From contig NZ_HE978585.1 of the NCBI RefSeq assembly GCF_000311985.1, forward strand, positions 1,329,950-1,393,949: a stretch of DNA of 64,000 bases, read 5' to 3'. Under the pieces are notes generated by a model. That model was given only the letters and a program-made list of their open reading frames with translations, ran no database searches and was not told the origin of the DNA. Of the stretch, positions 8,656 to 16,079 are shown piece after piece. The position numbers and the translations under genes were made by a program. Numbering within the stretch: the first letter of the stretch is position 1; the number at the start of each line of letters is the position of its first letter. This stretch comes from Kallipyga massiliensis ph2 (GTDB lineage Bacteria; Bacillota; Clostridia; Tissierellales; Peptoniphilaceae).

Positions 8656-8718
8656 TTTCGATAATCGAAATTCTTGATTTCCGATTTTCGGAATTCTGGA
8701 CTTCTGCTTTTCGGAAGT
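8656..8718. repeat. three tandem 23-bp repeats, each centred on a small palindrome
   Basis: Three units of about 23 bp carry palindromes TTTCGATAATCGAAA (8656-8670), TTCCGATTTTCGGAA (8679-8693) and an imperfect ACTTC...GAAGT (8700-8718). Their centres are at 8663, 8686 and 8709, exactly 23 bp apart, about two helical turns. Units share the frame CTTGATT...AATT. Such spacing is typical of iterons or repressor operators. The array is just downstream of the DUF3801 gene of IME1 and is followed by another inverted repeat around 8737-8764. Confidence 0.7.
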
Positions 8719-8762
8719 CTTGTTTTTGTAGGTATTTAAGGGTGTAACTTTTCGTTACTCCC

Positions 8763-9290
8763 TTAGATTTCTCTGGTCATATCTTTTTTATTTGGTTTTA
8801 CTTTTTCTTTTACTTTCCTTTTGACTTTCTCTTTTGTCTTATCCTTGTTATTGGATAGGTCTTTGTATTTCTTTATTTGTTTTAGGATACTTTCTTTTTC
8901 TTTTTTATTTTCCTTGGCTATGACTTGTTTAAAGGCATATTCCATTACTTTTATGTCTTTGGCTTGGAAGAATACTTCATAATTTTTGCTTTCTTTGTTA
9001 TTCATTACTGAGAAACTTACTCCAAGTTTGTTTAGTTCTTTTTTTAAGTCTTTGAGGTCACTTTGATCTATGCTTATATTTTCTAGTTGTCCTTTTTTGT
9101 AGAGGTCTTTTAGTTTCATTTCATCGCCCATAAGGCTTTTGAGGTTTCCGCTTGCTTTTTCTAAAGTATCATTCATCTTTTTTCTTATTTCTTTGTCTAA
9201 GTTGATTGATTCTTTTGCTGCCTTTATTGTGTATGATATTATGGTTTGTGCTGCTTGCCCTGCTTCTTTGCTTATTTCTTCGTTTATCAT
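8763..9290 (-). CDS. PcfB/DUF3801 family protein of IME1
   Basis: A 175-aa paralogue of the ICE protein at 25218-25703. Both begin MINEEI and share KKELN-x-x-GV-x-FSVM and VFFQAKD-x-KVM cores around residues 85-130, ending in a Lys-rich tail. DUF3801/PcfB proteins sit directly upstream of the VirD4 coupling protein in Gram-positive conjugation modules and are thought to help substrate docking. A private copy in a mobilizable element that lacks its own coupling protein may let the IME1 relaxosome use the ICE machinery. The ATG has an AAGGAGAG site and is preceded by a U-tract hairpin at 9316-9360. Confidence 0.8.
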   Translation of the reverse strand: MINEEISKEAGQAAQTIISYTIKAAKESINLDKEIRKKMNDTLEKASGNLKSLMGDEMKLKDLYKKGQLENISIDQSDLKDLKKELNKLGVSFSVMNNKESKNYEVFFQAKDIKVMEYAFKQVIAKENKKEKESILKQIKKYKDLSNNKDKTKEKVKRKVKEKVKPNKKDMTREI

Positions 9291-9413
9291 GTTTTTCTCT
9301 CCTTTGTTTGAATTTAAAAAAGGGAAGTATAGGTTTTAATTTTTCTATACTTCCCTTTGCTTGTTTTTATTTTATTGTTGTTGGTGGTGGAATGCTTTAT
9401 TTTGATGTTTTTA
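9235..9413. repeat. direct repeat copy 1 (179 bp), 5' end of the DUF3801 gene and its leader
   Basis: This sequence is nearly identical to 10570-10748. It contains the first 18-19 codons of the IME1 DUF3801 gene, its ribosome-binding site, the U-tract hairpin and about 50 bp beyond. Only a few mismatches are seen, for example cttgccctg against cttgacctg. The AraC/GyrI gene lies between the two copies. Confidence 0.9.
9316..9360 (-). terminator. U-tract hairpin before the IME1 DUF3801 gene
   Basis: On the minus strand GGGAAGTATAG pairs with CTATACTTCCC (arms at about 9322-9332 and 9345-9355) and is followed by six T, ending about 25 bases before the start codon. It can act as an intrinsic terminator or attenuator. 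An identical hairpin is present in the second repeat copy at about 10657-10690. Confidence 0.65.
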
Positions 9414-9536
9414 TATCTTCTTTGCTAAAGATACATGGATAGATGTATTCTATTTCCCTTGGTATTGTTGCTTCTCCCGTTGTTAGGTCAAGTTTCATAG
9501 GACTTTTTACTCATTCCTATTTTTACTAATAGCAAT

Positions 9537-9575
9537 CAAAAAAGCACCTACCATTTGATAGATGCCGTTAAACAA
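9537..9575 (-). terminator. intrinsic terminator after the AraC/GyrI gene
   Basis: Minus-strand GGCATCTATC pairs with GGTAGGTGC-type sequence (with wobble) and is followed by TTTTTTG, starting a few bases after the 9583 stop codon. Confidence 0.6.
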
Positions 9576-9582
9576 ATTTAAA

Positions 9583-10431
9583 TTACTCTTTTACTATAGG
9601 AACCCATAATTCCATTTGATAATCTTCTGAATTAGGGTCTCCATCTCCATATACTTCAAAATCGGGACTTTCATCATGTCTATATCCTTCTTTAGGGAAG
9701 AAATATGAAATAATATACTTCCATCCTTCGTGAATGCACTTTGGTATAGGACCTTCTAAGCTTACAATAGCATACTCTTTTTCAGGAATGCTGAGTATAT
9801 CTAAACCTAATTCCTCAGCTTTTACCTCATCCGTCAAATCAAAACCAGCTAAGTATATAAATGAATCTTCTTCATCCATTATATAGTCATATCCTACGCC
9901 AAAGATTTGACCATTACCAAACTCTTCAAATTTTTCTCTTGGTACTTTTTCAACCAGTCTATCCCAAACTTTTGGGAAATTTGAACTTTTAGTTACATCT
10001 GATTTAATACCAGCTACTTTAAACGCTTTCTTTTTCTCAATCTTAATATCCATTTGATTTCCTCCTTGAACTGAAATTGAAAAGTAGATTCTTGGGAAAT
10101 ATTGATACTTTTGTCCTCTTTTTACTTGTCCTGGAGTTAGCTTATGAAAACTTTTAAAAGCTAAAGCAAAAGAATCCTGAGAATTATAACCATATTTTAT
10201 TGCAATATCTATAATTCTTTTATCTGAATTTTTTAAATCAATTGCAGCATTTGTCATCTTTCTTAACCTTATATATTCAGATAATGAATATCCTGACACG
10301 ATTGAAAATATTCTTGAAAACATTGAAAATGAATATCCTGTTATCCGTGTTATTTCTTTTTCATCAAGTTCATCAGTTAAGTTATCTTCAATATAGTCTA
10401 TTGCTAAGTTAAAAGATTTCATTATATCCAT
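9583..10431 (-). CDS. AraC-family regulator with GyrI-like ligand-binding domain
   Basis: A 282-aa transcription factor with an N-terminal AraC-type double helix-turn-helix (residues about 5-105: AIDYIEDNL, DIAIKYGYNSQDSFALAFKS, LTPGQVKRG) and a C-terminal GyrI-like effector domain (about 120-280: DIKIEKKKAFKVAGIK, WVPIVKE end). The layout is that of Rob/BmrR-like multidrug-responsive activators. I chose the ATG at 10431 because AAAGGTGG precedes it and overlaps the start of the longer reading. It is flanked by 179-bp direct repeats, so it looks like cargo gained through duplication or recombination. No transporter target is adjacent. Confidence 0.85.
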   Translation of the reverse strand: MDIMKSFNLAIDYIEDNLTDELDEKEITRITGYSFSMFSRIFSIVSGYSLSEYIRLRKMTNAAIDLKNSDKRIIDIAIKYGYNSQDSFALAFKSFHKLTPGQVKRGQKYQYFPRIYFSISVQGGNQMDIKIEKKKAFKVAGIKSDVTKSSNFPKVWDRLVEKVPREKFEEFGNGQIFGVGYDYIMDEEDSFIYLAGFDLTDEVKAEELGLDILSIPEKEYAIVSLEGPIPKCIHEGWKYIISYFFPKEGYRHDESPDFEVYGDGDPNSEDYQMELWVPIVKE

Positions 10432-10569
10432 ATTTCCACCACCTTTCATTTAAATTGTACAAGGATTTATTAAATTATACCCGATAATGCTAATACAAAT
10501 ATTATAGCATCACATGTTTATAATATTTTTCTTCTCTGCCAGACTTCTCATCTTGCTCTTTATGCTTTC

Positions 10570-10748
10570 GATATTATGGTTTGTGCTGCTTGACCTGCTT
10601 CTTTGCTTATTTCTTCGTTTATCATGTTTTTCTCTCCTTTGTTTGAATTTAAAAAAGGGAAGTATAGGTTTTAATTTTTCTATACTTCCCTTTGCTTGTT
10701 TTTATTTTATTGTTGTTGGTGGTGGAATGCTTATTTTAGATGTTTTTA
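10570..10748. repeat. direct repeat copy 2 (179 bp), truncated DUF3801 start
   Basis: This is a near-exact copy of 9235-9413. Here the reading frame MINEEISKEAGQAAQTI (start at about 10625, minus strand) diverges after about 18 codons, leaving a remnant. Recombination between the copies would delete about 1.33 kb containing the AraC/GyrI gene and leave an intact DUF3801 gene. Confidence 0.88.
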
Positions 10749-10809
10749 TATATTTCTTAGGTCTTTGTACCTTTTATACTTTAAAATAGCTTACAATACC
10801 TTTCCACCT

Positions 10810-10983
10810 TTAGTAGTTTGTGTGTGTTCTTTTGTCTGATAGATAGTTTTTCATGTTGGAATATATAGTCTGCACTTCTTCATTGTTCATCGCTTTTATT
10901 TCTTCTGTGCTTTTATATGTTTTGTATATTCCATCTTGATCTGCTTTTATGAGTTCATCTATTAGCTCTTGTCTTTTATTCAT
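10810..10983 (-). CDS. small 57-aa hypothetical protein
   Basis: An ORF starting MNKRQELIDELIKADQDGIY with a strong TAGGAGGTAATAGAG ribosome-binding site ahead of the ATG at 10983, and a stop at 10810. It is hydrophilic and probably helical. It lies downstream of the relaxase gene in the same orientation. I do not recognise the family; the good ribosome-binding site and codon use support it being real. Confidence 0.55.
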   Translation of the reverse strand: MNKRQELIDELIKADQDGIYKTYKSTEEIKAMNNEEVQTIYSNMKNYLSDKRTHTNY

Positions 10984-11056
10984 CTCTATTACCTCCTAGA
11001 TCTGCCTTTATTTTCTTGGTCATATTATAGCTTGGATAAGATATTTTTACCAGGTT

Positions 11057-12691
11057 TTATCTTTCTTGATTTTTGTAATAGTCTTTAGTCATTTGTCTTT
11101 TTTTATTAAAACTATCACTGTCTTGCTTATACTCTTTTATCTTTTCTATGATACTTTCTTTTTCTCCTCTCTTAATTGCCTTGTCAATTTCTATTGATAG
11201 GTCGATACCATATTCTTCATTTACTACTTCTACTGCATATTTAATATGATTTATTTCCTTGTACCTTTCCCTTATCTTTTCTGACTCTGTATTTAATTTA
11301 CTGATTTCATCTTCTAAGTTTTTAATTTCTCCTAACCATTCTTTTTCTCTTAAATTTTTCTTTCCACTGATTTTTTCAATTAAGTTTCTTGCCCTTATAT
11401 GTTGGTCTATTTCATTTTGATTGTTCTTGTAAAAGCTTTCTTTGAATATTTTCTTGCTTTCATATTCTTGATAGGTTGCTTTTGTTTTTCTTACAGTCTT
11501 TGCATAGGCTAAACACTTATTAAGGTCTTCTATCTTTTGACTGTTTTCTTTTATGGTCTTATATATTTCAGAGTTTCTACTTCTTAGGGTGTTTATATGC
11601 CCTTGTAGTTCTGATATGGTTTTTATTTTATTTTCTCTTATATAATTTATTCCACTTGCATATCTTTTTAGATCATAGATTGCTTTGTTTCTTTTCCCAT
11701 AAAATGATAATCCAGCTCTATTATTTTCTTGCATTTCTTGATAGAAGCTTAAATATTCATAGAGGTTAAAGAGTCCTGATTCATTTTCGATTTGCTTTTT
11801 ACTTTGGTCTTTATATTCCTTGTATGATTCCTTTAGCTTATCTTTGAAGCCTGCTAACCATGATGTTATTTTCTTTATTTCATTGCCTATGTTTTTTAAT
11901 AGTTCATTCTGTTTTTTTATTTCACGATTTATATCTCCTTTTTCTGTTCTTATTCCTTTTCTTTCCATTGCACTAGCACTTGCTCCTAGATGTATTGTTG
12001 GTATTTGTTTTATACCTTGTCTTTTAAAACTCCTATGGTCTACTCTTTTTTCTATATTATTTTTTGCTAGATATTCATTGCAAAGGTCTGAAAAATTTCC
12101 TCTCCATTTTTCTACATTGCCTTTATCGTTCCAGGTTGTTAGTTCTACTTTTCTTGTCTTTGGTTTTCCATTTTTGTTTAATACTTTTTCTCCTTTTTCA
12201 TCTAGGATATATTCTTTTTTACTTTTTTGCCCCCATGTTCCATCTTCATTTATTGGTCTTACTATTGTCATAATATGAGCATGAATATTTTGATTTCCCT
12301 CTCTACTTTCATCATGAATTGCTAGGTCTACTATCATTCCCTCTTTTACAAAATTGTTTTGAACATATTCTTCTATCATCTTTTTATTTTCTTCTATGCT
12401 TAACTCTTTTGGTAGGGATATGATAAAGTTTCTTGCAAGTTGAGCATTAGAGTTTTTCTCAAATAGTTCTACCGAGTTCCACAAGGTTTTTCGGTCTTTA
12501 TATTCTTCTGGTGCGTGATCTGGCAAAAATATTTCTTTGCTAATTACTCCTTGTTTCTTGGTGTAGTCATGGGTTACTCCGTCCCATTCATTTTTTATTT
12601 TTTCTCCACTTATATATGCTGCACTTGCTACTGCACTTTTTCCTTTTCCTCTTGATATTATGTTTACTGAAAAATGAAAACTGTCTGCCAT
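11057..12691 (-). CDS. mobL: MobA/MobL-family relaxase of IME1
   Basis: A 544-aa MOBQ-type relaxase that would nick the IME1 origin of transfer. The N-terminal domain shows NIISRGKGKSAVASAAYISG and the histidine motif NIHAHIMTIVRP around residues 130-145, preceded by LAIHDES. Residues about 260-520 are a long charged coiled coil. It is preceded by an RSF1010-like oriT (12859-13003) and the DUF3847 gene (13037-13327), a normal mobilization cassette. Compared with the IME2 relaxase (487 aa) it has the same N-terminal architecture but a clearly diverged sequence. Confidence 0.93.
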   Translation of the reverse strand: MADSFHFSVNIISRGKGKSAVASAAYISGEKIKNEWDGVTHDYTKKQGVISKEIFLPDHAPEEYKDRKTLWNSVELFEKNSNAQLARNFIISLPKELSIEENKKMIEEYVQNNFVKEGMIVDLAIHDESREGNQNIHAHIMTIVRPINEDGTWGQKSKKEYILDEKGEKVLNKNGKPKTRKVELTTWNDKGNVEKWRGNFSDLCNEYLAKNNIEKRVDHRSFKRQGIKQIPTIHLGASASAMERKGIRTEKGDINREIKKQNELLKNIGNEIKKITSWLAGFKDKLKESYKEYKDQSKKQIENESGLFNLYEYLSFYQEMQENNRAGLSFYGKRNKAIYDLKRYASGINYIRENKIKTISELQGHINTLRSRNSEIYKTIKENSQKIEDLNKCLAYAKTVRKTKATYQEYESKKIFKESFYKNNQNEIDQHIRARNLIEKISGKKNLREKEWLGEIKNLEDEISKLNTESEKIRERYKEINHIKYAVEVVNEEYGIDLSIEIDKAIKRGEKESIIEKIKEYKQDSDSFNKKRQMTKDYYKNQER

Positions 12692-12792
12692 TTTTTATCA
12701 CTTCCTTTCTTTTTTTGTTGTTTTAGGTGGAGGCTTAATAGATTTTTATATCCACTTTGTGAATGAGCGTTTTGAAATGATAGAATTAAAAA

Positions 12793-12851
12793 AGCCGACT
12801 ACTGAATTAATTTTTGTTGTTTCAGTATGTCGGCTTAATTGTTTTGTTCAT
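12793..12851 (-). promoter_or_regulatory. U-tract hairpin with 9-codon leader ORF before the IME1 relaxase
   Basis: Minus-strand AGCCGACATACTGAA pairs with TTCAGTAGTCGGCT (12793-12835, one bulge) and is followed by six T. A leader ORF, MNKTIKPTY and stop (12822-12851), runs through the 5' arm and stops within it. The relaxase start is about 100 bases further downstream. This could be an attenuator of relaxase expression or a terminator. Confidence 0.6.
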
Positions 12852-12858
12852 TTCAAAT

Positions 12859-13003
12859 TTTAAAAGTCAAGGGCGAGCGTTAGCGAGTTTATTTACCCTT
12901 GACTTTTAAAAAGCGAATGGTTGTTGCTCCCTGCAAGGGTTTGGCTCTAAAGGCACGCAATCACCCTTTAGGGTGTATAATTGCGCCCTTAGAAATCTAA
13001 GGG
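12859..13003. other. oriT: origin of transfer (oriT) of IME1, RSF1010/MOBQ-like
   Basis: The core reads GCACGC, then a small hairpin CACCC-TTTA-GGGTG (12962-12975), TATAAT, TGCGCCCTT (12982-12990), and a perfect inverted repeat CCCTTAGA-AA-TCTAAGGG (12986-13003). TGCG/CCCT is the nic-region sequence of RSF1010-type origins, so nicking would be expected near 12985/12986. A perfect 15-bp inverted repeat (12859-12873 and 12896-12910) with a 22-bp loop lies to the left. IME2 has the same layout at 21440-21566. Confidence 0.8.
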
Positions 13004-13036
13004 AGATTTGATTATTTACAAACCCCTTTATTTTTC

Positions 13037-13327
13037 TTAATTTTCTCTCATTATTTTTAGTGTTTCTTTAAATTCTTTTGTCTTTGTTGCTTCTTCTAGT
13101 AGGATTTTTATTTCTTCATCTGTTAGTTCTTCTGCATTTTCTATAAAGCTTTCTAAGATTGCCCCTCTTTTTATTAGCCTATGAGTTCTTTCTTTTCTTC
13201 TTTTTACTATGTCTTGTTTTAATATCTTCTTTTCTTGATTTTTTAGTTGCCTTAATCTTTCTTCTGTATTATCAATTTTATCTTTTATTTCTTTTGACTC
13301 TTGTCTTATTTGATCTAATTTTTTCAT
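13037..13327 (-). CDS. DUF3847 family protein (relaxosome accessory candidate), IME1
   Basis: A 96-aa coiled-coil protein with the DUF3847 signature RTHRLIKRGAILESFI in the middle and an acidic C-terminal helix. The gene lies immediately beside oriT and upstream of the relaxase, as its counterpart does in IME2 (21568-21888), so a MobC-like role in the relaxosome is likely. The start ATG has an AAGGAAATTAAT site and a U-tract hairpin (13353-13384) about 20 bases upstream. Confidence 0.8.
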   Translation of the reverse strand: MKKLDQIRQESKEIKDKIDNTEERLRQLKNQEKKILKQDIVKRRKERTHRLIKRGAILESFIENAEELTDEEIKILLEEATKTKEFKETLKIMREN

Positions 13328-13352
13328 ATTAATTTCCTTTCTTGTATTAAAA

Positions 13353-13384
13353 AAAGACGATGAAGATATACTCTCCCCGTCTTT
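13353..13384 (-). terminator. U-tract hairpin before the IME1 DUF3847 gene
   Basis: Minus-strand AAAGACGGGGA pairs imperfectly with TCATCGTCTTT and is followed by seven T. About 55 bases upstream is an AGGAGGTAGTAAT sequence; the frame after it (containing FKSRDKPKDGESIS) is open through the hairpin into the DUF3847 gene but has no standard start codon. Confidence 0.5.
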
Positions 13385-13557
13385 GGGTTTGTCTCTCGAC
13401 TTGAATATTAAGTTTAAAATGTTTATATTACTACCTCCTAAAATTGGGTATAAGTTATATTTATAGTCACAATAAAAGTCAGAATCTTATATTGATGTTG
13501 ACTTTTATTTTTAATATTTATTTCTCTATAATGTTTTTTATTTTATTTCATTTCCAC

Positions 13558-14336
13558 TTATTTTATTGGAGAAATATTCTCTGTGACATATTTTGCTCCT
13601 ACATCATCTACAATCTCTGTATATGTCACTAAATACGTAGTTTTTTCTTCAACATCATAGTATTCAAATTGAATTTGATTAGATACACTCTCAGAACTCT
13701 GTATAGAATTTAGCTCTGTAGTTGCAACACGAATTTAAGTCTATCTGTAGCAAACACTACAGGCTCATTTTCTAAAATTGATGGAACGCCATCTAATGAG
13801 TTCGTTTCAATATTATTTGTTTTTAGTCCTATAATTTGACCATTATAATCAATTTGAATAGTAATTGCCGCATTCGTTACAATTCCATTAGTTTTATAGT
13901 AAACATCTACTAAATACCCCTCATCTGAAGGATAGATGTATCCCTGAAAATCTTCCGTTTCAAAAAATCCATTACTACTTAAAGCTAAGTCAATAATTTT
14001 TTTGAGTATAAATTTATTATTATCAACTTTTAAAATAGGTGAATCATATAAATTAAGTGTTGCAGCACGACTCGTTGAAGTGATTTTTACACTTTCATTA
14101 CCATAATATTTTACATTTTTTACCCCAGAACCTGGAGTATAAATATAAGAATTTGCCGTATTGATTGCCTGTGACACAGATTTACCGTTAGCCAAAGCAT
14201 TATTGTATCTTTTTAGCCAATTCGTATGTGAACCTGCACTTACAGTATTTGTCCAACCTACTGCTACGTCAGCTCCTCTATCAACTGCACGCTTAACGAT
14301 ATTATCATTCGTAGAAGTAGAGCCTCCTCTTTTATT
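13558..14336 (-). pseudogene. 3' part of a large protein, frameshifted (possible caspase/CHAT-like)
   Basis: The open frame 13710-14195 extends upstream in frame to about 14336 (KRAVDRGADVAVGWTNT) without a start. Downstream it is broken by a one-base shift near 13730. The other frame continues to a stop at 13558 with about 58 more residues (IRVATTELNSIQSSESV and on). RGADVAVGWT followed by a GKSV-x-QAI-x-TAN segment resembles the C-terminal part of caspase-like (CHAT) peptidase domains, but this is only a suggestion. The 5' part is missing at a sharp breakpoint next to the neighbouring ORF. Confidence 0.55.
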
Positions 14337-14544
14337 TTAAAAAATTAAATGGGAAAATTAAAAATTCAGTATCTATAAAATACGAACCATCATCTTCCAA
14401 TTTGTGATATTTTGTATATGAGTATAAAATAGCTTTATATGAAATTGATCCTCCATCTTTATAATGATATTTTATTGGAAAACACATTATTGATAAAACA
14501 ATAAATAAAATAAAAAGCTTGATTCTAACTTTTCTTCTTTTCAC
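14332..14544 (-). CDS. small membrane-anchored hypothetical protein
   Basis: A 70-aa ORF with a GTG start at 14544 and an ATGAGGTGAGTC ribosome-binding site. Residues about 8-24 form one hydrophobic segment (LFILFIVLSIMCFPI) preceded by basic residues. I recognise no family. It ends exactly at the breakpoint of the truncated gene at 13558-14336, so its own C-terminus may be altered. Confidence 0.4.
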   Translation of the reverse strand: MKRRKVRIKLFILFIVLSIMCFPIKYHYKDGGSISYKAILYSYTKYHKLEDDGSYFIDTEFLIFPFNFLK

Positions 14545-14625
14545 GACTCACCTCATTTTCTTTAAATATACACAATCATCTGTAATTTTCATAAAATTTG
14601 TGTATTAGATAAATTCTCTTACTAT

Positions 14626-14751
14626 TGTTTTTTCTTTTCCTCCTAAAAAGAGTGTAGAATCACAGTTACCAACTATTGTATCTGCATAGTCTTTGTAAAT
14701 TGCTTTTAATTGAGATTGTGCTTGCAGAATTATACTTGCTGATATTTCTCT
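14626..14751 (-). pseudogene. internal fragment of a VirD4/TcpA coupling protein gene
   Basis: Forty-two codons (REISASIILQAQSQLKAIYK and following) match almost exactly residues in the ICE coupling protein around 17730-17850, which reads the same with KDNTDTIVGNCDS in place of KDYADTIVGNCDS. The DNA is clearly diverged between the two, so it comes from a different ICE. Sequence on either side is unrelated. It is a fossil of an earlier recombination with a conjugative element. Confidence 0.8.
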
Positions 14752-14907
14752 TTGGTATTTCCTGCGCCATGTCCACAAAGCGTTGTACTTGGCGTTTCGG
14801 ATAACGACTTTACAAAAAGCATGGAATGTGTACACGATATGCTCCCTGAATTCTTATGTGCAAGCCATAGCAATTCCTCCTTTCCTCAGCCTAATTTTAA
14901 CCGATAT

Positions 14908-15174
14908 TTATTTCAAAATAGGTAGCAAAAACTTCAAAAGTGCCAAACCTAAAAATACTGTTATTAACGCAATCGCTGGGGAAATTATCTTATATGGAAA
15001 ATTCATTTTATTCAACAAATGAATATCCAAAGAAAACACAACCAAAAACAATATAAATGTAACTATATATAATGGATTGTGGAGAATAAAGAATTTATAT
15101 ACAACATATTCAATACAGAAAAAAACAAATATTGAAATTAAGCATAAAAAAAGTAAATGTATAATTTTTTTCAT
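14908..15174 (-). CDS. small integral membrane protein
   Basis: An 88-aa, highly hydrophobic protein with three likely membrane segments (about residues 5-27, 33-52, 65-86). The ATG has a CGAGGAGGAAAC ribosome-binding site, and a stable hairpin lies 30-55 bases upstream. I do not recognise the family. Confidence 0.55.
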   Translation of the reverse strand: MKKIIHLLFLCLISIFVFFCIEYVVYKFFILHNPLYIVTFILFLVVFSLDIHLLNKMNFPYKIISPAIALITVFLGLALLKFLLPILK

Positions 15175-15203
15175 GTTTCCTCCTCGATGATTTTCAAAAA
15201 TTA

Positions 15204-15229
15204 GGGCAACAACATTTTTGCTGTTGCCC
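15204..15229. terminator. bidirectional hairpin terminator
   Basis: GGGCAACA pairs with TGTTGCCC around a T-rich loop. A T-run follows on the plus strand and a shorter one on the minus strand. Confidence 0.6.
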
Positions 15230-15257
15230 CAATTTTTTTACTTTATGATTTTAAAGT

Positions 15258-15371
15258 TTAGTAGCTATAAAGATAACCAAAATCATTTTTATACCAATCG
15301 CCATAGGTTCCCGGGAATGGGTTGGAGATAGATCTGCCCTTAGAAACAGTAGTATAGAATATATTTACCAT
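15258..15371 (-). CDS. possible 37-aa aromatic-rich peptide
   Basis: A short ORF starts MVNIFYTTVSKGRSIS and ends in a Tyr/Gly/Trp-rich tail (GTYGDWYKNDFGYLYSY). No good ribosome-binding site is seen. The tail looks like a real protein C-terminus, perhaps a small secreted or bacteriocin-like peptide or the tail of a lost gene, next to a small multi-span membrane protein. The call is weak; otherwise the 15175-15461 spacer holds only the hairpin. Confidence 0.25.
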   Translation of the reverse strand: MVNIFYTTVSKGRSISNPFPGTYGDWYKNDFGYLYSY

Positions 15372-15461
15372 ATTTCATTAGCCGCGGTAAAATTTATTAA
15401 ATAGTAAGTGTTTAAGAATGTTTTAGTAGTTGTTATTACCTCTCCTACATCTAACCACTAA

Positions 15462-16079
15462 TTAAAACTTTGCAGCAAATAATATGTTAAAAATATATCT
15501 CTGAGCAGTGAGCATTATTACTAATGAGCCTACCCCAAAAAATAACAGTTCATAATAGCATTGAAAACCATCAACTTGAGTCTGATTAATCCAAGATTTT
15601 GGAACAGCTTTGCTAAATGATTTATAAATACCAAATCCCAAAAACGTGCCAAGAGTGTTTGCTATCAAGTCATTTATATCTGTTGTTCCCATACCAAACA
15701 TCTGAACAAACTCAATAGATAAGGATATAAGAAATCCAGCTAAAACTATATTTGCTAATCTATTATATTTTTTATAGAGAAATGGTAGAAAAAATCCCAA
15801 TGGTATAAATAAAATTACATTTAAAAACGTTTCTATTGGACCTCTAATCATATCCACAAAAGGAATATAAACAATTCTTGGGGCAAATGAACCTTTCATG
15901 GCAATACCCGTCGCCGCCAATACCCCTGTGAGATAAAAGCAGAAAACAAAGGATAATATTATATGCCCTTTTGTTTGTTTTTTTTCAACTACATATAAAA
16001 TAGCAAAATAGATAGCTACTGCTAAAAATACAGGAATACATCCACTTAAAAAATGATACATAATAAATTCAAAATCCAT
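15462..16079 (-). CDS. VanZ family membrane protein
   Basis: A 205-aa protein with about five membrane segments and the VanZ-domain hallmarks NVILFIPLGFFLP and SLSIEFVQMFG...TDINDLIANTLGTFLG around residues 85-150. VanZ-like proteins are small membrane proteins named for low-level teicoplanin resistance in Tn1546; most relatives have unknown roles. There is no van operon here, so a resistance role is not implied. The ATG has a GTGGAGGTAATTC ribosome-binding site. Confidence 0.82.
   Translation of the reverse strand: MDFEFIMYHFLSGCIPVFLAVAIYFAILYVVEKKQTKGHIILSFVFCFYLTGVLAATGIAMKGSFAPRIVYIPFVDMIRGPIETFLNVILFIPLGFFLPFLYKKYNRLANIVLAGFLISLSIEFVQMFGMGTTDINDLIANTLGTFLGFGIYKSFSKAVPKSWINQTQVDGFQCYYELLFFGVGSLVIMLTAQRYIFNILFAAKF

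Noticed and set aside
9415-9513. 33-codon ORF (MKLDLTTGEATIPREIEYIY and on) on the minus strand
   Set aside because: No ribosome-binding site; it lies at the edge of the 179-bp duplication and may be a gene tail. Not supported enough to list as a gene.
15462-16079. Glycopeptide-resistance locus, because of the vanZ-like gene in a Tn1549-type ICE
   Set aside because: No vanRS, vanHAX or vanB genes are present; VanZ-like proteins are common on their own.
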